Shown in pieces: positions 15,910 through 23,392 of a stretch of DNA of 64,000 nucleotides. The notes below the pieces were generated by a model. It searched no databases and was not told the origin of the DNA. It saw nothing but the letters and a program-made list of their open reading frames with translations. Position numbers and translations under genes: made by a program. The stretch comes from Ochrobactrum vermis. GTDB lineage: Bacteria > Pseudomonadota > Alphaproteobacteria > Rhizobiales > Rhizobiaceae. The first letter of the stretch is position 1; each line of letters begins with the position of its first letter. Location: NCBI RefSeq assembly GCF_002975205.1, contig NZ_PCOC01000002.1, forward strand, positions 434,001-498,000. The letters run 5' to 3'.

Positions 15910-16893
15910 TCAGTCTGTATTGCTCTCGCGCCCTTCGAAAACCGACTGGATCTGTCGGTCCGATTCATCGGAGGCCGTCTTTATCTGGTGTTCGGTTATC
16001 AGTTCACCAATTATCGCCAGAAAACGCTTAAGTGTTGGCGAGGTGTCTCCTGCGCGATAGGTCGCGTATAATGGGATCTCTGGCGGTGACGGATGAATTG
16101 GCTTGAAAACCACTTCTGGCTGTGCCAGTTGCCGCATGCTGGCCGGCAACAGGGCAACGCCGATATTGGCGCCGACGAGGCTTAGAAGTGATTGTACCTC
16201 GACGACCTGCTGGCGAATTCTCGGCGTGAACCCGGCTTTGACGCAACATTGATAGAGAAAATCTGCAAATCTCGACTGGTGCAGGCCGAACATGACGAAG
16301 GGATGATCCTTCAGTTGCATCAAGGAGACGGTGTTTTGACTGGCGAGAGGATGCGATTTCGGCATAGCTACCATAAGCGCCTCCTGCATAATGATTTCCC
16401 GTTGCAGGCCTTCCTGATGCGGCGGCATGCGAAAAAGACAAATATCAATGCGACGTTCCAGTAATCCCTGTATCTGGAGCGCTGGCGTCAATTCGTGAAG
16501 CTGCCAGTCGACATCGGGATAACGACTGGTGAAGATATCAAGCGCCTTGGGTATAATACCGACCAGTGATGAACTGATGACACCTATGTCTAGTCGACCG
16601 ATGGATCCTGCGGCAGTCATACGGGTCGTAACAACGGCTTTTTCCAATTGCTGGAAGATTAGTGGGGCCTGCTCCTTCAGAGCCAGGCCGGCCGCAGTCA
16701 GTTCAACATTGTGATGGCTGCGCTTGAACAGCACAACGTCGAGACGGTCTTCGAGTTGTCTGATCTGCTGACTGAGAGGAGGCTGGGACATGTTTAAACG
16801 TACGGCGGCGCGACCGAAATGGAGCTCCTCCGCGACAACTAGGAAGTAACGCAGCGTTCGCAGATCAAACGGTTTCAGATGATTATAAGCCAT
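15910..16893 (-). CDS. LysR-family regulator of the MFS gene and the amidohydrolase/UbiD operon
   Basis: 327 residues of the CatR/BenM-like LysR branch: helix-turn-helix at about 13-70 (LHFGRAAVRLNMSQPPLSQQ; RLDVVLFKRSHHNVELTAAG), then an effector domain (IGVISSSLVGIIPKALD). Its start region lies inside a 71-bp control sequence that recurs before the amidohydrolase operon at 22434. Before the IS66 insertion it was divergent from the MFS gene now starting at 20478. I infer that it regulates both the exporter and the operon. CatR-like regulators usually answer to aromatic acid intermediates. Confidence 0.85.
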   Translation of the reverse strand: MAYNHLKPFDLRTLRYFLVVAEELHFGRAAVRLNMSQPPLSQQIRQLEDRLDVVLFKRSHHNVELTAAGLALKEQAPLIFQQLEKAVVTTRMTAAGSIGRLDIGVISSSLVGIIPKALDIFTSRYPDVDWQLHELTPALQIQGLLERRIDICLFRMPPHQEGLQREIIMQEALMVAMPKSHPLASQNTVSLMQLKDHPFVMFGLHQSRFADFLYQCCVKAGFTPRIRQQVVEVQSLLSLVGANIGVALLPASMRQLAQPEVVFKPIHPSPPEIPLYATYRAGDTSPTLKRFLAIIGELITEHQIKTASDESDRQIQSVFEGRESNTD

Positions 16894-16959
16894 ATAGAAA
16901 ACCTCTCACCAGCCCGAACAAACAATATTGTACGTCTCAAAAGAGTCGGAGCGATAGTG
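16889..16959. promoter_or_regulatory. Shared LysR control region, copy 1 (interrupted by the IS66 element)
   Basis: Aligned without gaps to 22231-22301, 48 of 71 positions match, in blocks with identical spacing: CCATAT, GAAA, TCTCACCA (16904-16911), N13, ATATTGTACGTCTCA (16925-16939), N11, GCGATAGTG (16951-16959). The match resumes beyond the IS at 20417-20428 (CACTG-TGTCGA) exactly where expected if the 3.4-kb element and one target copy are removed. The segment starts at the LysR initiator codon. Confidence 0.75.
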
Positions 16960-17023
16960 ACTGAAAAGTACGCATACGCTCAGGGCCGCAGGACTTGGAT
17001 TTCCGCGTGTGCTATGTTGAGAG

Positions 17024-17248
17024 ATGGAGATAGACGAAGACAAAATAGACGATGCGGTTCTGGCTTTGCTATGGCTGACGCTTCATGACGAGCGTTGCGC
17101 CTGGAAGGGTTTTGACTGGTCGACGACGGACCGATTGCATGAGAAGGGTTTGATCTGTGATCCGGTCAACAAGTCGAAGTCGCTGATACTGACGGATGAA
17201 GGTTTGCGGCGCTCGGAAGAACTTTTTCGTCAGCTGTTTACACGGTAA
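17024..17248 (+). CDS. Small DUF6429-like protein, IS66 passenger
   Basis: 74 residues beginning MEIDEDKIDDAVLALLWLTL and including GFDWSTTDRLHEKGLI and LTDEGLRRSEELFRQLF. It looks like the short DUF6429 family, of unknown function, frequent near transposases and on plasmids; the family name is from memory. It lies 57 bp inside the left inverted repeat and converges on the pRiA4b ORF-3-like gene. Predicted soluble, with a winged-helix-like feel at the C-terminus (inference). Confidence 0.6.
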   Translation: MEIDEDKIDDAVLALLWLTLHDERCAWKGFDWSTTDRLHEKGLICDPVNKSKSLILTDEGLRRSEELFRQLFTR

Positions 17249-17287
17249 ACGCTTCTCGCTTGTTTGCCACCGCCCACGGACAGACAT

Positions 17288-17872
17288 TCAGGTTTTGCGG
17301 CGCGTTTTTCTCGCCCATTTTGCAGCCAGGTCCTCGACGGCTTTGTTGAGCTGGGAGAAGTTGGCGTTGACGGGATCATGATCGCTGCTGCCCCACCATT
17401 CGAGCGTTTCGGCATGTCGCTCATGCGCCGGGTCTGCAAGCGCCTCGCAGAACTCCTGATAGCCCCATGGACCACCGACGTCCTCTGGCGGGCAGTTTCC
17501 TGTTGCTTCGATGAGCATCGGGCCTTCTGCACCAATGGCCGGGAATATGCGCTCGATTTTGATGCTGTGTTCCCAGCCGTCGCCAAAGTCGTAGAGATAT
17601 TTGAACGATTTTGCGCCGGTGTCCTGAACGGCCGACAGCAGCGATACTTTGCGGGCATCGATGGGACCGTCCCCCCAATCCTCATCAGGCAAGCCAAAAC
17701 CGACCTCACGCATGCGGAATTCATAAAGGTGGCTGTTGGTCCAGCCCATCGCCGCCTGCAACACTTCATGCAACCGACTGAGCCGAATGGTGAACGGCAC
17801 GACAACGCGCCGCATCACTGTCGGCTCGACGTGATCAAGGGTGATCTTCAGGCGAACGACGGAAGATGTCAT
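17288..17872 (-). CDS. Plasmid pRiA4b ORF-3 family protein, IS66 passenger
   Basis: 194 residues. It carries the family's blocks: RLKITLDHVEPTVMRRVVVP, LHEVLQAAMGWTNSHLYEF, YLYDFGDGWEHSIKIE and CPPEDVGGPWGYQEF. The function of the family is unknown. The ATG at 17872 is two bases past the tnpC stop, with AGG from the tnpC end acting as ribosome site, so it is probably translated from the transposase message. That coupling, and its position inside the terminal repeats, mark it as cargo of the element. Confidence 0.8.
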   Translation of the reverse strand: MTSSVVRLKITLDHVEPTVMRRVVVPFTIRLSRLHEVLQAAMGWTNSHLYEFRMREVGFGLPDEDWGDGPIDARKVSLLSAVQDTGAKSFKYLYDFGDGWEHSIKIERIFPAIGAEGPMLIEATGNCPPEDVGGPWGYQEFCEALADPAHERHAETLEWWGSSDHDPVNANFSQLNKAVEDLAAKWARKTRRKT

Positions 17873-17874
17873 CC

Positions 17875-19533
17875 TCAGGCCGCCAGTTCGACGTTTGCCG
17901 CCGATGCATGTTTCCATGCCCATGGCAGGAGTTCATGCAGACGTGTGTTGGGATACTCGGGCAGACGGGCGAGGACGTCAGCCAGCCATGCTTTTGGGTC
18001 GACGTCGTTGAGACGGCAGGTCATGATGAAGGTGAGCATGATGGCAGCACGATCCGCCCCACGCCGGGACCCGGCGAAGGTCCAGTTGCGTCTTCCCAAG
18101 GCGATACCTCTCAGGGCTCTTTCTGCGGCATTGTTCGTCAGACAAATTATGCCGTCTTCGAGGAAGCGTGCAAAGCCATCCCATCGTTTGAGCATATAAT
18201 CCATGGCCTTGACCACATCTGATGAGCTGGACAGTGTGGCACGCTCCTCTTTCAGCCATTCATGCATATCATCGAACAATGGCTTGCTCTTCTCCTGTCG
18301 TGCGTTCACCCGTTCTTCGGCACTTAATCCGTTGATCTGTCGTTCGATATCGAACAGTGCGTCGAAGCGTTTGACAGCTTCGAGCGCAATTGGCGAGATC
18401 GGCTTGCCATTGCGCTTGCGGTCCCGGGCGCTCTTTTCGATATCGGCCAGTTCAAAGAACTTCCGCCGTGCATGCGCATGACAAAAGGCGAAGGTGATTG
18501 GCGTCTCTTTCATTTGCGCAACAGCAATCGGTTCAAAGCCGTTGTAGCAATCGGTCTGCAGAATACCGCCATATTGGGCAAGATGCATCTGTGGATGCTC
18601 GCCGCGCCGATCGCTCGAAGCATAATAGACTGCCGCTGGCGGTGCCGTTCCACCGAATGCCCGGTCATCGAGAACATATGTCCAGATACGTCCAGTCGTG
18701 CACCTGCCTTTCGCCCGGATGGGAATGGTGGTGTCGTCACCATGAAGCCGCTCGGCGGCAAAGACGTGGCTCTCGATCAGATCAAAGAGCGGCATGAGAG
18801 CGGACGTTCCAAGCCCAATCTGATCGGCCAGTGTCGAGGTCGAAAGGTCAATTCCTTCACATTTGAACCGGGTGCTCTGGCGATTGAGCGGAATGTGCAT
18901 GCCAAACTTGTCGAACAGAATGGTCGCCAGCAGTTGAGCACCGATAAAGCCGCGTGGCGTGGCATGGAACGGCGCAGGCGGCTGGCTGATCACCTCGCAG
19001 TCCCGGCAAGAGAACTTCTCCCGTACGGTCTCGATCACCTTGAAGCGACGCGGGATCTCTTCCAGCGTCTCGGTAATGTCCTCCCCCAGTTTCGACAGGC
19101 GTGAACCACCACAACAAGCACAAGTCGTCGGCGGATCGATGACGACACGCTCACGCTCGATATTTTCCGGCCATGGCTTGCGAACCGGTCGTTGGCGCGT
19201 AAACGAACGCCCGTTCGACGCTTTGGCAGATGCCACCTGTGCGGCAGCCTCATCTTCGCTCGCCGCCATCACCAGTTCTTCGAGCTGCAATTCCAGCTGA
19301 TCAAGCAGACGCGCCGTGCGCTCGGAGCGCTGGCCGCGCAATTCCCGTCTGAGCTTTTCGATCTTCAGTTCAAGAGCCGCGATCAGTGCCTCGCTGTCCG
19401 ACAGCATTGCCTGCGCATTGGCAGCCTCTGCTACAGCCACATCACGTTCCGCGACGACGGCAGTGTGTTCGGCCAGCAGCGCCAAGTAGGCGCTGGCAAG
19501 GTCATCAGGAAGGACGAACGGCTTTGGATGCAT
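17875..19533 (-). CDS. tnpC: IS66-family transposase TnpC (DDE)
   Basis: 552 residues, the normal length. A coiled leader (about 25-75, DSEALIAALELKIEKLRRELRGQRSER) is followed by the zinc-finger-like CACCGGSRLSKLGEDI and CRDCEVISQPPAPF, the catalytic core with HGDDTTIPIRAKGRCTTGRI, YYASSDRRGEHP and ALRGIALGRRNW, and the C-terminal helper segment ending LPEYPNTRLHELLPWAW. No frameshift or stop is visible, so it is probably active. Confidence 0.95.
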   Translation of the reverse strand: MHPKPFVLPDDLASAYLALLAEHTAVVAERDVAVAEAANAQAMLSDSEALIAALELKIEKLRRELRGQRSERTARLLDQLELQLEELVMAASEDEAAAQVASAKASNGRSFTRQRPVRKPWPENIERERVVIDPPTTCACCGGSRLSKLGEDITETLEEIPRRFKVIETVREKFSCRDCEVISQPPAPFHATPRGFIGAQLLATILFDKFGMHIPLNRQSTRFKCEGIDLSTSTLADQIGLGTSALMPLFDLIESHVFAAERLHGDDTTIPIRAKGRCTTGRIWTYVLDDRAFGGTAPPAAVYYASSDRRGEHPQMHLAQYGGILQTDCYNGFEPIAVAQMKETPITFAFCHAHARRKFFELADIEKSARDRKRNGKPISPIALEAVKRFDALFDIERQINGLSAEERVNARQEKSKPLFDDMHEWLKEERATLSSSSDVVKAMDYMLKRWDGFARFLEDGIICLTNNAAERALRGIALGRRNWTFAGSRRGADRAAIMLTFIMTCRLNDVDPKAWLADVLARLPEYPNTRLHELLPWAWKHASAANVELAA

Positions 19534-19578
19534 GAAGTCATTCGATCAGATTCCTGCAATATTTTCAATGAAATAATA

Positions 19579-19935
19579 CTATCCAACCTTCGTCGGCCGC
19601 CATGTTTCCTGCGGGTTTCTCCAGTCTATTCCAGACAGCAAATAAGATAATTGAGCAGGTGAGATCGCAACAGCGCCACCTTCCGCAGAAGGCCAGATAA
19701 ACTTGCCACGCTCGAGCCTTTTTGTGAACAGGCAGCTCCCCTGGCCGTCATGCCAGATTAATTTTATAAGATCGCCCCTCCGCCCTCTGAAGCAAAACAG
19801 ATGACCGCCAAGCGGGTCGTGCTTCAGCACCTCCTGCACCCGAAGTGCCAGAGAAGGAAACCCACACCGCATGTCCGTATGACCCGTCGCAATCCACACC
19901 TGTACATTCTGGCCTGAAGGAAGCGTGATCATCAC
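19579..19935 (-). CDS. tnpB: IS66 accessory protein TnpB (Orf2)
   Basis: 118 residues with the family signature: VQVWIATGHTDMRCGFPSLA near the start, HDPLGGHLFCFRGRRGDLIK in the middle and FIWPSAEGGAVAISPAQLSYLLSGIDWR near the end. It overlaps tnpA by ATGA (19932-19935). Required for IS66 transposition by an unknown biochemical role. Confidence 0.95.
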   Translation of the reverse strand: MMITLPSGQNVQVWIATGHTDMRCGFPSLALRVQEVLKHDPLGGHLFCFRGRRGDLIKLIWHDGQGSCLFTKRLERGKFIWPSAEGGAVAISPAQLSYLLSGIDWRNPQETWRPTKVG

Positions 19936-20342
19936 AGGCTCTCCAGGCCACGGATAAGGCGAACCAAAATATCGATATCGACGTCACTATCAGCAACAAC
20001 CCGGCGATCGTTCGCACAGATAATCTCAAACTGCCCTTGGCGCATATGCTTCTGAACGGGCCGTTGTTGAGAACCTTTTTCCACTATTCGAACCGGTACA
20101 AAACCCGTTCCTGCGCTTTTTCCATTCCAGATTCCATAAGCGCCTTCACGAGCCAGTTTGCGCCATGAAAATAATTGTGCTGGAAATATACCGTGGCGAC
20201 GGGCAACCGTCGTGACGCTGTCCCCAGAGCTATAGCTTTCTTCAACAATCTGTCGTTTGGCGGTGGCGCTAAAACGGCGACGACGACCAGTGTCGACGAC
20301 CTCAAGTACGTTCAAATCATCATAAGTCGTATCGGTGTCCAT
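19932..20342 (-). CDS. tnpA: IS66 accessory protein TnpA (Orf1)
   Basis: 136 residues with an IS3/IS911-like helix-turn-helix (RRRRFSATAKRQIVEESYSS; TTVARRHGIFPAQLFSWRKL). It begins 59 bp inside the right terminal repeat and is co-translated with tnpB. It probably binds the element's ends. Confidence 0.95.
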   Translation of the reverse strand: MDTDTTYDDLNVLEVVDTGRRRRFSATAKRQIVEESYSSGDSVTTVARRHGIFPAQLFSWRKLAREGAYGIWNGKSAGTGFVPVRIVEKGSQQRPVQKHMRQGQFEIICANDRRVVADSDVDIDILVRLIRGLESL

Positions 20343-20477
20343 ACGACCTATAATCAGACCATTAAATTCGCATCACAAGGCGGTCTTCCCCGTATGCATA
20401 CACTGAAAATGCAAAACACTGTTGTCGACATCTTTAAGTCGTAGAAATCGAAGCGCAGCCAAAGGAAAGAGCGAAGC

Positions 20478-21881
20478 GTGTTATCCTTCAGGCTGAAATA
20501 TGCCGGTCCAATCACGGATACCGCAACCGACCCAACAAAGGACGGGCTTCATGGTGTGGATCGGGTGCTCGCAATTGTTGCAGTTTTGCTGAATGTGGCT
20601 GTCGCCAATCTCGATATTGCGATTGCCAACACGGCTCTGCCGCAAATGGCCTTCAGCCTCCAGCTGACCGCATCACAAGCCATATGGATTACCGCTTCTT
20701 ACCAGCTGTCCATGGTGTTCGCCCTATTGCCCGCAATTGTCTGTGCGGAAAGACTGGGGGCGAGAAGGATCGCTATAACCGGCATTATTCTATTCAGCCT
20801 CGCTTCCTTAGTATGCGGATTCTCATCTTCATTCGGCTCGCTCATATTCGGTCGAACGCTTCAGGGTATTGGGGGCGCTTGCATCGCTGGAACCGGAATT
20901 GCACTCACGCGGTTCATATTTCCGGAAAAGCTGCTTGGGGTCGGGATGGGTATCAACGCGTTTGTGGTCGGGCTGTCGCTGGCGGCAGGGCCGACTCTGA
21001 CATCGCTTATCCTGAGCGTGGCTTCATGGCCATGGTTGTTTCTCATTAATGTACCCATTGGGATGTTGGGTGTGGTCCTAGGACTTTATGCCATGCCGCC
21101 GTCCGCCCGTCCTGCCGGGCGCGACGTTGACCCGATCGGGCTCGGTCTGGCGGCAGCGCTCACGACCATCTGTTGTCTTAGTCTGCATTTCCTCGCGCAC
21201 AGCCAGCAACAGTTGAGCATGATTGTTGCTGCGTCAGGTGTAGTCGTCCTGATTTTTCTCATACGCCGTGGCAAGTCAGCATTGATGACAGCATTGCCGG
21301 TCGACCTCTTTGCCAGCCCCATATTCGCTCTGTCGGCGCTGACGGCCATTCTGTCATTTCTAGCCATGGCCGCAGCGTTTATTTCCCTGCCATTTCTTTT
21401 TCAACAGCGCTTCGGCTTTAGCCAGATAGAAGCCGGATTTGTGTTGTCGATATGGCCGGTATTTGCGACGCTGACATCGCTCGTTGCGGGAGCTATTTCA
21501 GACCGCGTGTCGCCTGCCTTTCTTTGCGGCATCGGGCTTTTATCAATTACAATGGGGCTATTTCTGCTGGCGCTTCTCCCACCGGACAGCGACGTTCACG
21601 CCATTGGCACCAGACTGGCTTTATGCGGGGCCGGATTTGGTCTGTTTCAAGCGCCGAACATGAAGGCGATGATAATGTCCTCCCCCCCAGACAGAAGCAG
21701 TAGCGCTGGGGGTATATCCACGCTTGTCGGCATTGCCGGACAATCCCTTGGAGCGGCACTCGTGGCGGCAATGTTCAATCTTTATGGCGATTTCGGGCCA
21801 CTTTATGCGCTATACACGGGTGCTCTGTCCGCCTTACTCGCCAGTATTACCAGCTTTACTCGCGACCTGCCCCGGCGATGA
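20478..21881 (+). CDS. MFS transporter, DHA2 (EmrB/QacA) type
   Basis: 467 residues with about fourteen hydrophobic segments. The family motifs are NLDIAIANTALPQM near residue 44, ITASYQLSMV, LGARRIAITG and GRTLQGIGGACIAGTGIALT. The start is GTG at 20478 with AAGGAAAGAG upstream. Members are proton-driven exporters of drugs or aromatic compounds. Its promoter side carries half of the LysR control region, which the IS66 insertion has cut from the regulator, so its expression may have changed. It likely exports a toxic substrate or intermediate of the operon at 22434. Confidence 0.85.
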   Translation: MLSFRLKYAGPITDTATDPTKDGLHGVDRVLAIVAVLLNVAVANLDIAIANTALPQMAFSLQLTASQAIWITASYQLSMVFALLPAIVCAERLGARRIAITGIILFSLASLVCGFSSSFGSLIFGRTLQGIGGACIAGTGIALTRFIFPEKLLGVGMGINAFVVGLSLAAGPTLTSLILSVASWPWLFLINVPIGMLGVVLGLYAMPPSARPAGRDVDPIGLGLAAALTTICCLSLHFLAHSQQQLSMIVAASGVVVLIFLIRRGKSALMTALPVDLFASPIFALSALTAILSFLAMAAAFISLPFLFQQRFGFSQIEAGFVLSIWPVFATLTSLVAGAISDRVSPAFLCGIGLLSITMGLFLLALLPPDSDVHAIGTRLALCGAGFGLFQAPNMKAMIMSSPPDRSSSAGGISTLVGIAGQSLGAALVAAMFNLYGDFGPLYALYTGALSALLASITSFTRDLPRR

Positions 21882-21974
21882 AAAATCGTGGCACACACCT
21901 TGATTTCGTAACCCGATTGCATTTATGAGGCGCATGTCAGGCGTGGGGATGGAGATCTGAGAGGTCTTCAAAGG

Positions 21975-22115
21975 ATGCTGACCGGTAATCCTTGCCCGTT
22001 CAACAAGGCCCTGTGGCTTCCTATTTTCGAGGTTTTCGTGTTCGATATTATCCTTATCTTCGCTGTTCTCAGCGCAACCATGCTGTTCGACTGGAGCAAG
22101 CAGCTTTCCAAGTGA
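21975..22115 (+). CDS. Small single-span membrane protein
   Basis: A 46-residue frame, MLTGNPCPFNKALW then a hydrophobic helix at about 14-38 and a short charged tail DWSKQLSK. AAAGG lies directly before the ATG and GAGG 10 bp further up. It is followed 33 bp later by a strong terminator, as expected of the last gene of the MFS transcription unit. I do not recognise the protein. It could be an accessory subunit of the transporter; this is inference. Confidence 0.45.
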   Translation: MLTGNPCPFNKALWLPIFEVFVFDIILIFAVLSATMLFDWSKQLSK

Positions 22116-22148
22116 CTGCCAGCGGCGGTTTTGTCCCACACGAGTTAC

Positions 22149-22173
22149 AGCCGACCTTTGGGTCGGCTTTTTT
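22149..22173 (+). terminator. Rho-independent terminator
   Basis: Hairpin AGCCGACC (22149-22156), loop TTTG, GGTCGGCT (22161-22168), running into six T. It closes the MFS/small-protein unit before the next promoter. Confidence 0.9.
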
Positions 22174-22230
22174 ATTGCGTGATTTCGCTTTTTCGGGATG
22201 GGGGCGGATGGATGTCGAAACGGCGTCCCA

Positions 22231-22328
22231 ACCATATCGAAATCGTCTCACCACTTACTGAAAACGATATTGTACGTCTCACTGTCTATGCGGCGATAGT
22301 GTGTTGTGACGAAAATCACTGCTGTCGA
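22231..22328. promoter_or_regulatory. Shared LysR control region, copy 2 (before the amidohydrolase operon)
   Basis: TCTCACCA (22246-22253), N13, ATATTGTACGTCTCA (22267-22281), N11, GCGATAGTG (22293-22301), then CACTGCTGTCGA (22317-22328). Block order and spacing equal those of copy 1 once the IS66 is removed. It lies 106-203 bp upstream of the first amidohydrolase ATG, a normal place for a LysR-activated promoter. Confidence 0.75.
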
Positions 22329-22433
22329 AAAATAAGCCTGCCGTCGCTTGGCGAACGGTTGTTGCACCAAAGGGGGACGCAGTTGGTTTTCTCGTGGATC
22401 GGTCCTTCACGACCGGGAAAAGGAGACCAATCA

Positions 22434-23375
22434 ATGATCATTGATACCAGTTGCTATCCGACCAATCTGGTCGATCTGGCCTGGCAGCATGATGGCGATC
22501 CGTTCAGCGGCGAGCGCCTGATTCAAATGATGGACGGCCCCTATACGATCAACGGCAAACCTCGCCGTATCGACAAGGCCTTCATCCAGCCGCCGCAGGG
22601 CAACACCATCTACACATGGACGGACGGCGAACTCGACGGGCGTCAGTCCATCGATGCATATATGGCGTATACGCTTGAAATGGTTCAAAAATATCCGGAC
22701 CGCTTCATTGGCTGCTTTGTCTATAATCCACGTTGCGGCGTGCGCAACGGGGTCGAGGCCATCGAGCATTATGTGAAGGAACATGGTTTCCGCATGGTTC
22801 AGTTGCAGGCCAACATGCACGCATACCGGCCCGATCGCGCCAAGGATTGGCTGCGACCTGCACTCGACAAATGCCGGGAGCTTGGCGTGCTCGTCAAGCT
22901 GCATACCGGTGATGGCCCTTACAGCATTCCGACGGAATGGATTCCGCTGATCAAGGAATATCCGGACATCAATTTTATCATGGCACATTTCGGTGTGCAG
23001 ACCGGCGGCGTCTACTGTTTTGAGCCTTTCCAGTGGGCGATGGAATATCCGAACGTGTTCTGCGAAAGCAGCTGGTGTCTCCAGTCGCGTATCGTTGAAT
23101 TTGCCAAGGATCTGCCAACCCACAAAATCCTCTACGGCTCAGACACTCCGCCCAACGAACCAGGAATGTGGCTGAACCTTCTGGAAGTACTCTGCCACGA
23201 ACCACCGCAAGGGATGAATCTCGACGAGAACACGCTTGAGGAATACCTCGGCAACAATCTCGCTCGCATGTTGGGTATGGAGCCGACACCTCCACCCGCC
23301 ACCTATCAGGATGCAGTCGCCGAACTTGAACGTCATGGCATCGAAAACAAGCACTACCTGGCGACCCTTGCCTAG
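22434..23375 (+). CDS. ACMSD-type amidohydrolase (Amidohydro_2), HxH-less paralogue
   Basis: 313 residues, TIM-barrel metal hydrolase/decarboxylase superfamily. AAGGAG (22420-22425) fixes the ATG. It is a close paralogue of the next gene along its whole length, but the metal-binding HxH after strand 1 is replaced: it reads MIIDTSCYPTN where the neighbour reads MIIDTHLHPTN. The remaining metal/catalytic residues are kept (H157 in LHTGDGPYS, H185 in AHFG, D237 in YGSDTPPN). It may bind metal differently, or serve as a structural partner of the neighbour in a heteromer. ACMSD relatives decarboxylate aromatic and pyrimidine acids or hydrolyse lactones. Confidence 0.85.
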   Translation: MIIDTSCYPTNLVDLAWQHDGDPFSGERLIQMMDGPYTINGKPRRIDKAFIQPPQGNTIYTWTDGELDGRQSIDAYMAYTLEMVQKYPDRFIGCFVYNPRCGVRNGVEAIEHYVKEHGFRMVQLQANMHAYRPDRAKDWLRPALDKCRELGVLVKLHTGDGPYSIPTEWIPLIKEYPDINFIMAHFGVQTGGVYCFEPFQWAMEYPNVFCESSWCLQSRIVEFAKDLPTHKILYGSDTPPNEPGMWLNLLEVLCHEPPQGMNLDENTLEEYLGNNLARMLGMEPTPPPATYQDAVAELERHGIENKHYLATLA

Positions 23376-23392
23376 TTCAGCGGAGAATCCAC

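Larger units (their letters stand above)
16968..20401 (-). mobile_element. Complete IS66-family insertion sequence with passenger genes
   Basis: 3434 bp bounded by imperfect terminal inverted repeats: GTACGCATACG at 16968-16978 and, reading inward from 20401, GTATGCATACG; 16 of the first 22 positions match. An 8-bp target duplication ACTGAAAA flanks it (16960-16967 and 20402-20409), the length expected for IS66. It holds intact tnpA, tnpB and tnpC in the usual order plus about 0.9 kb with two extra genes (DUF6429-like and pRiA4b ORF-3-like). Usual IS66 elements are about 2.5-2.7 kb, so the extra segment is a passenger module. The perfect target duplication and intact frames argue for a recent insertion. 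Confidence 0.9.

Noticed and set aside
16968..22173. A composite transposon carrying the MFS exporter
   Set aside because: Only one IS copy is present, its target duplication is immediately adjacent at both ends, and the exporter lies outside it.
21834..22235. A minus-strand frame of 133 codons between the MFS gene and the control region, possibly a LysR remnant because it begins at the repeated start-codon position
   Set aside because: Its translation shows no helix-turn-helix or LysR feature, and it runs antisense through the terminator; only the control sequence is duplicated.
16889..22301. The 71-bp imperfect repeat as a product of transposition flanking a 5.3-kb mobile unit
   Set aside because: The true IS has its own 8-bp duplication, and the repeat's match continues across the IS after its removal; the repeat is only 48/71 identical and blockwise, as expected of two operators rather than a recent duplication.
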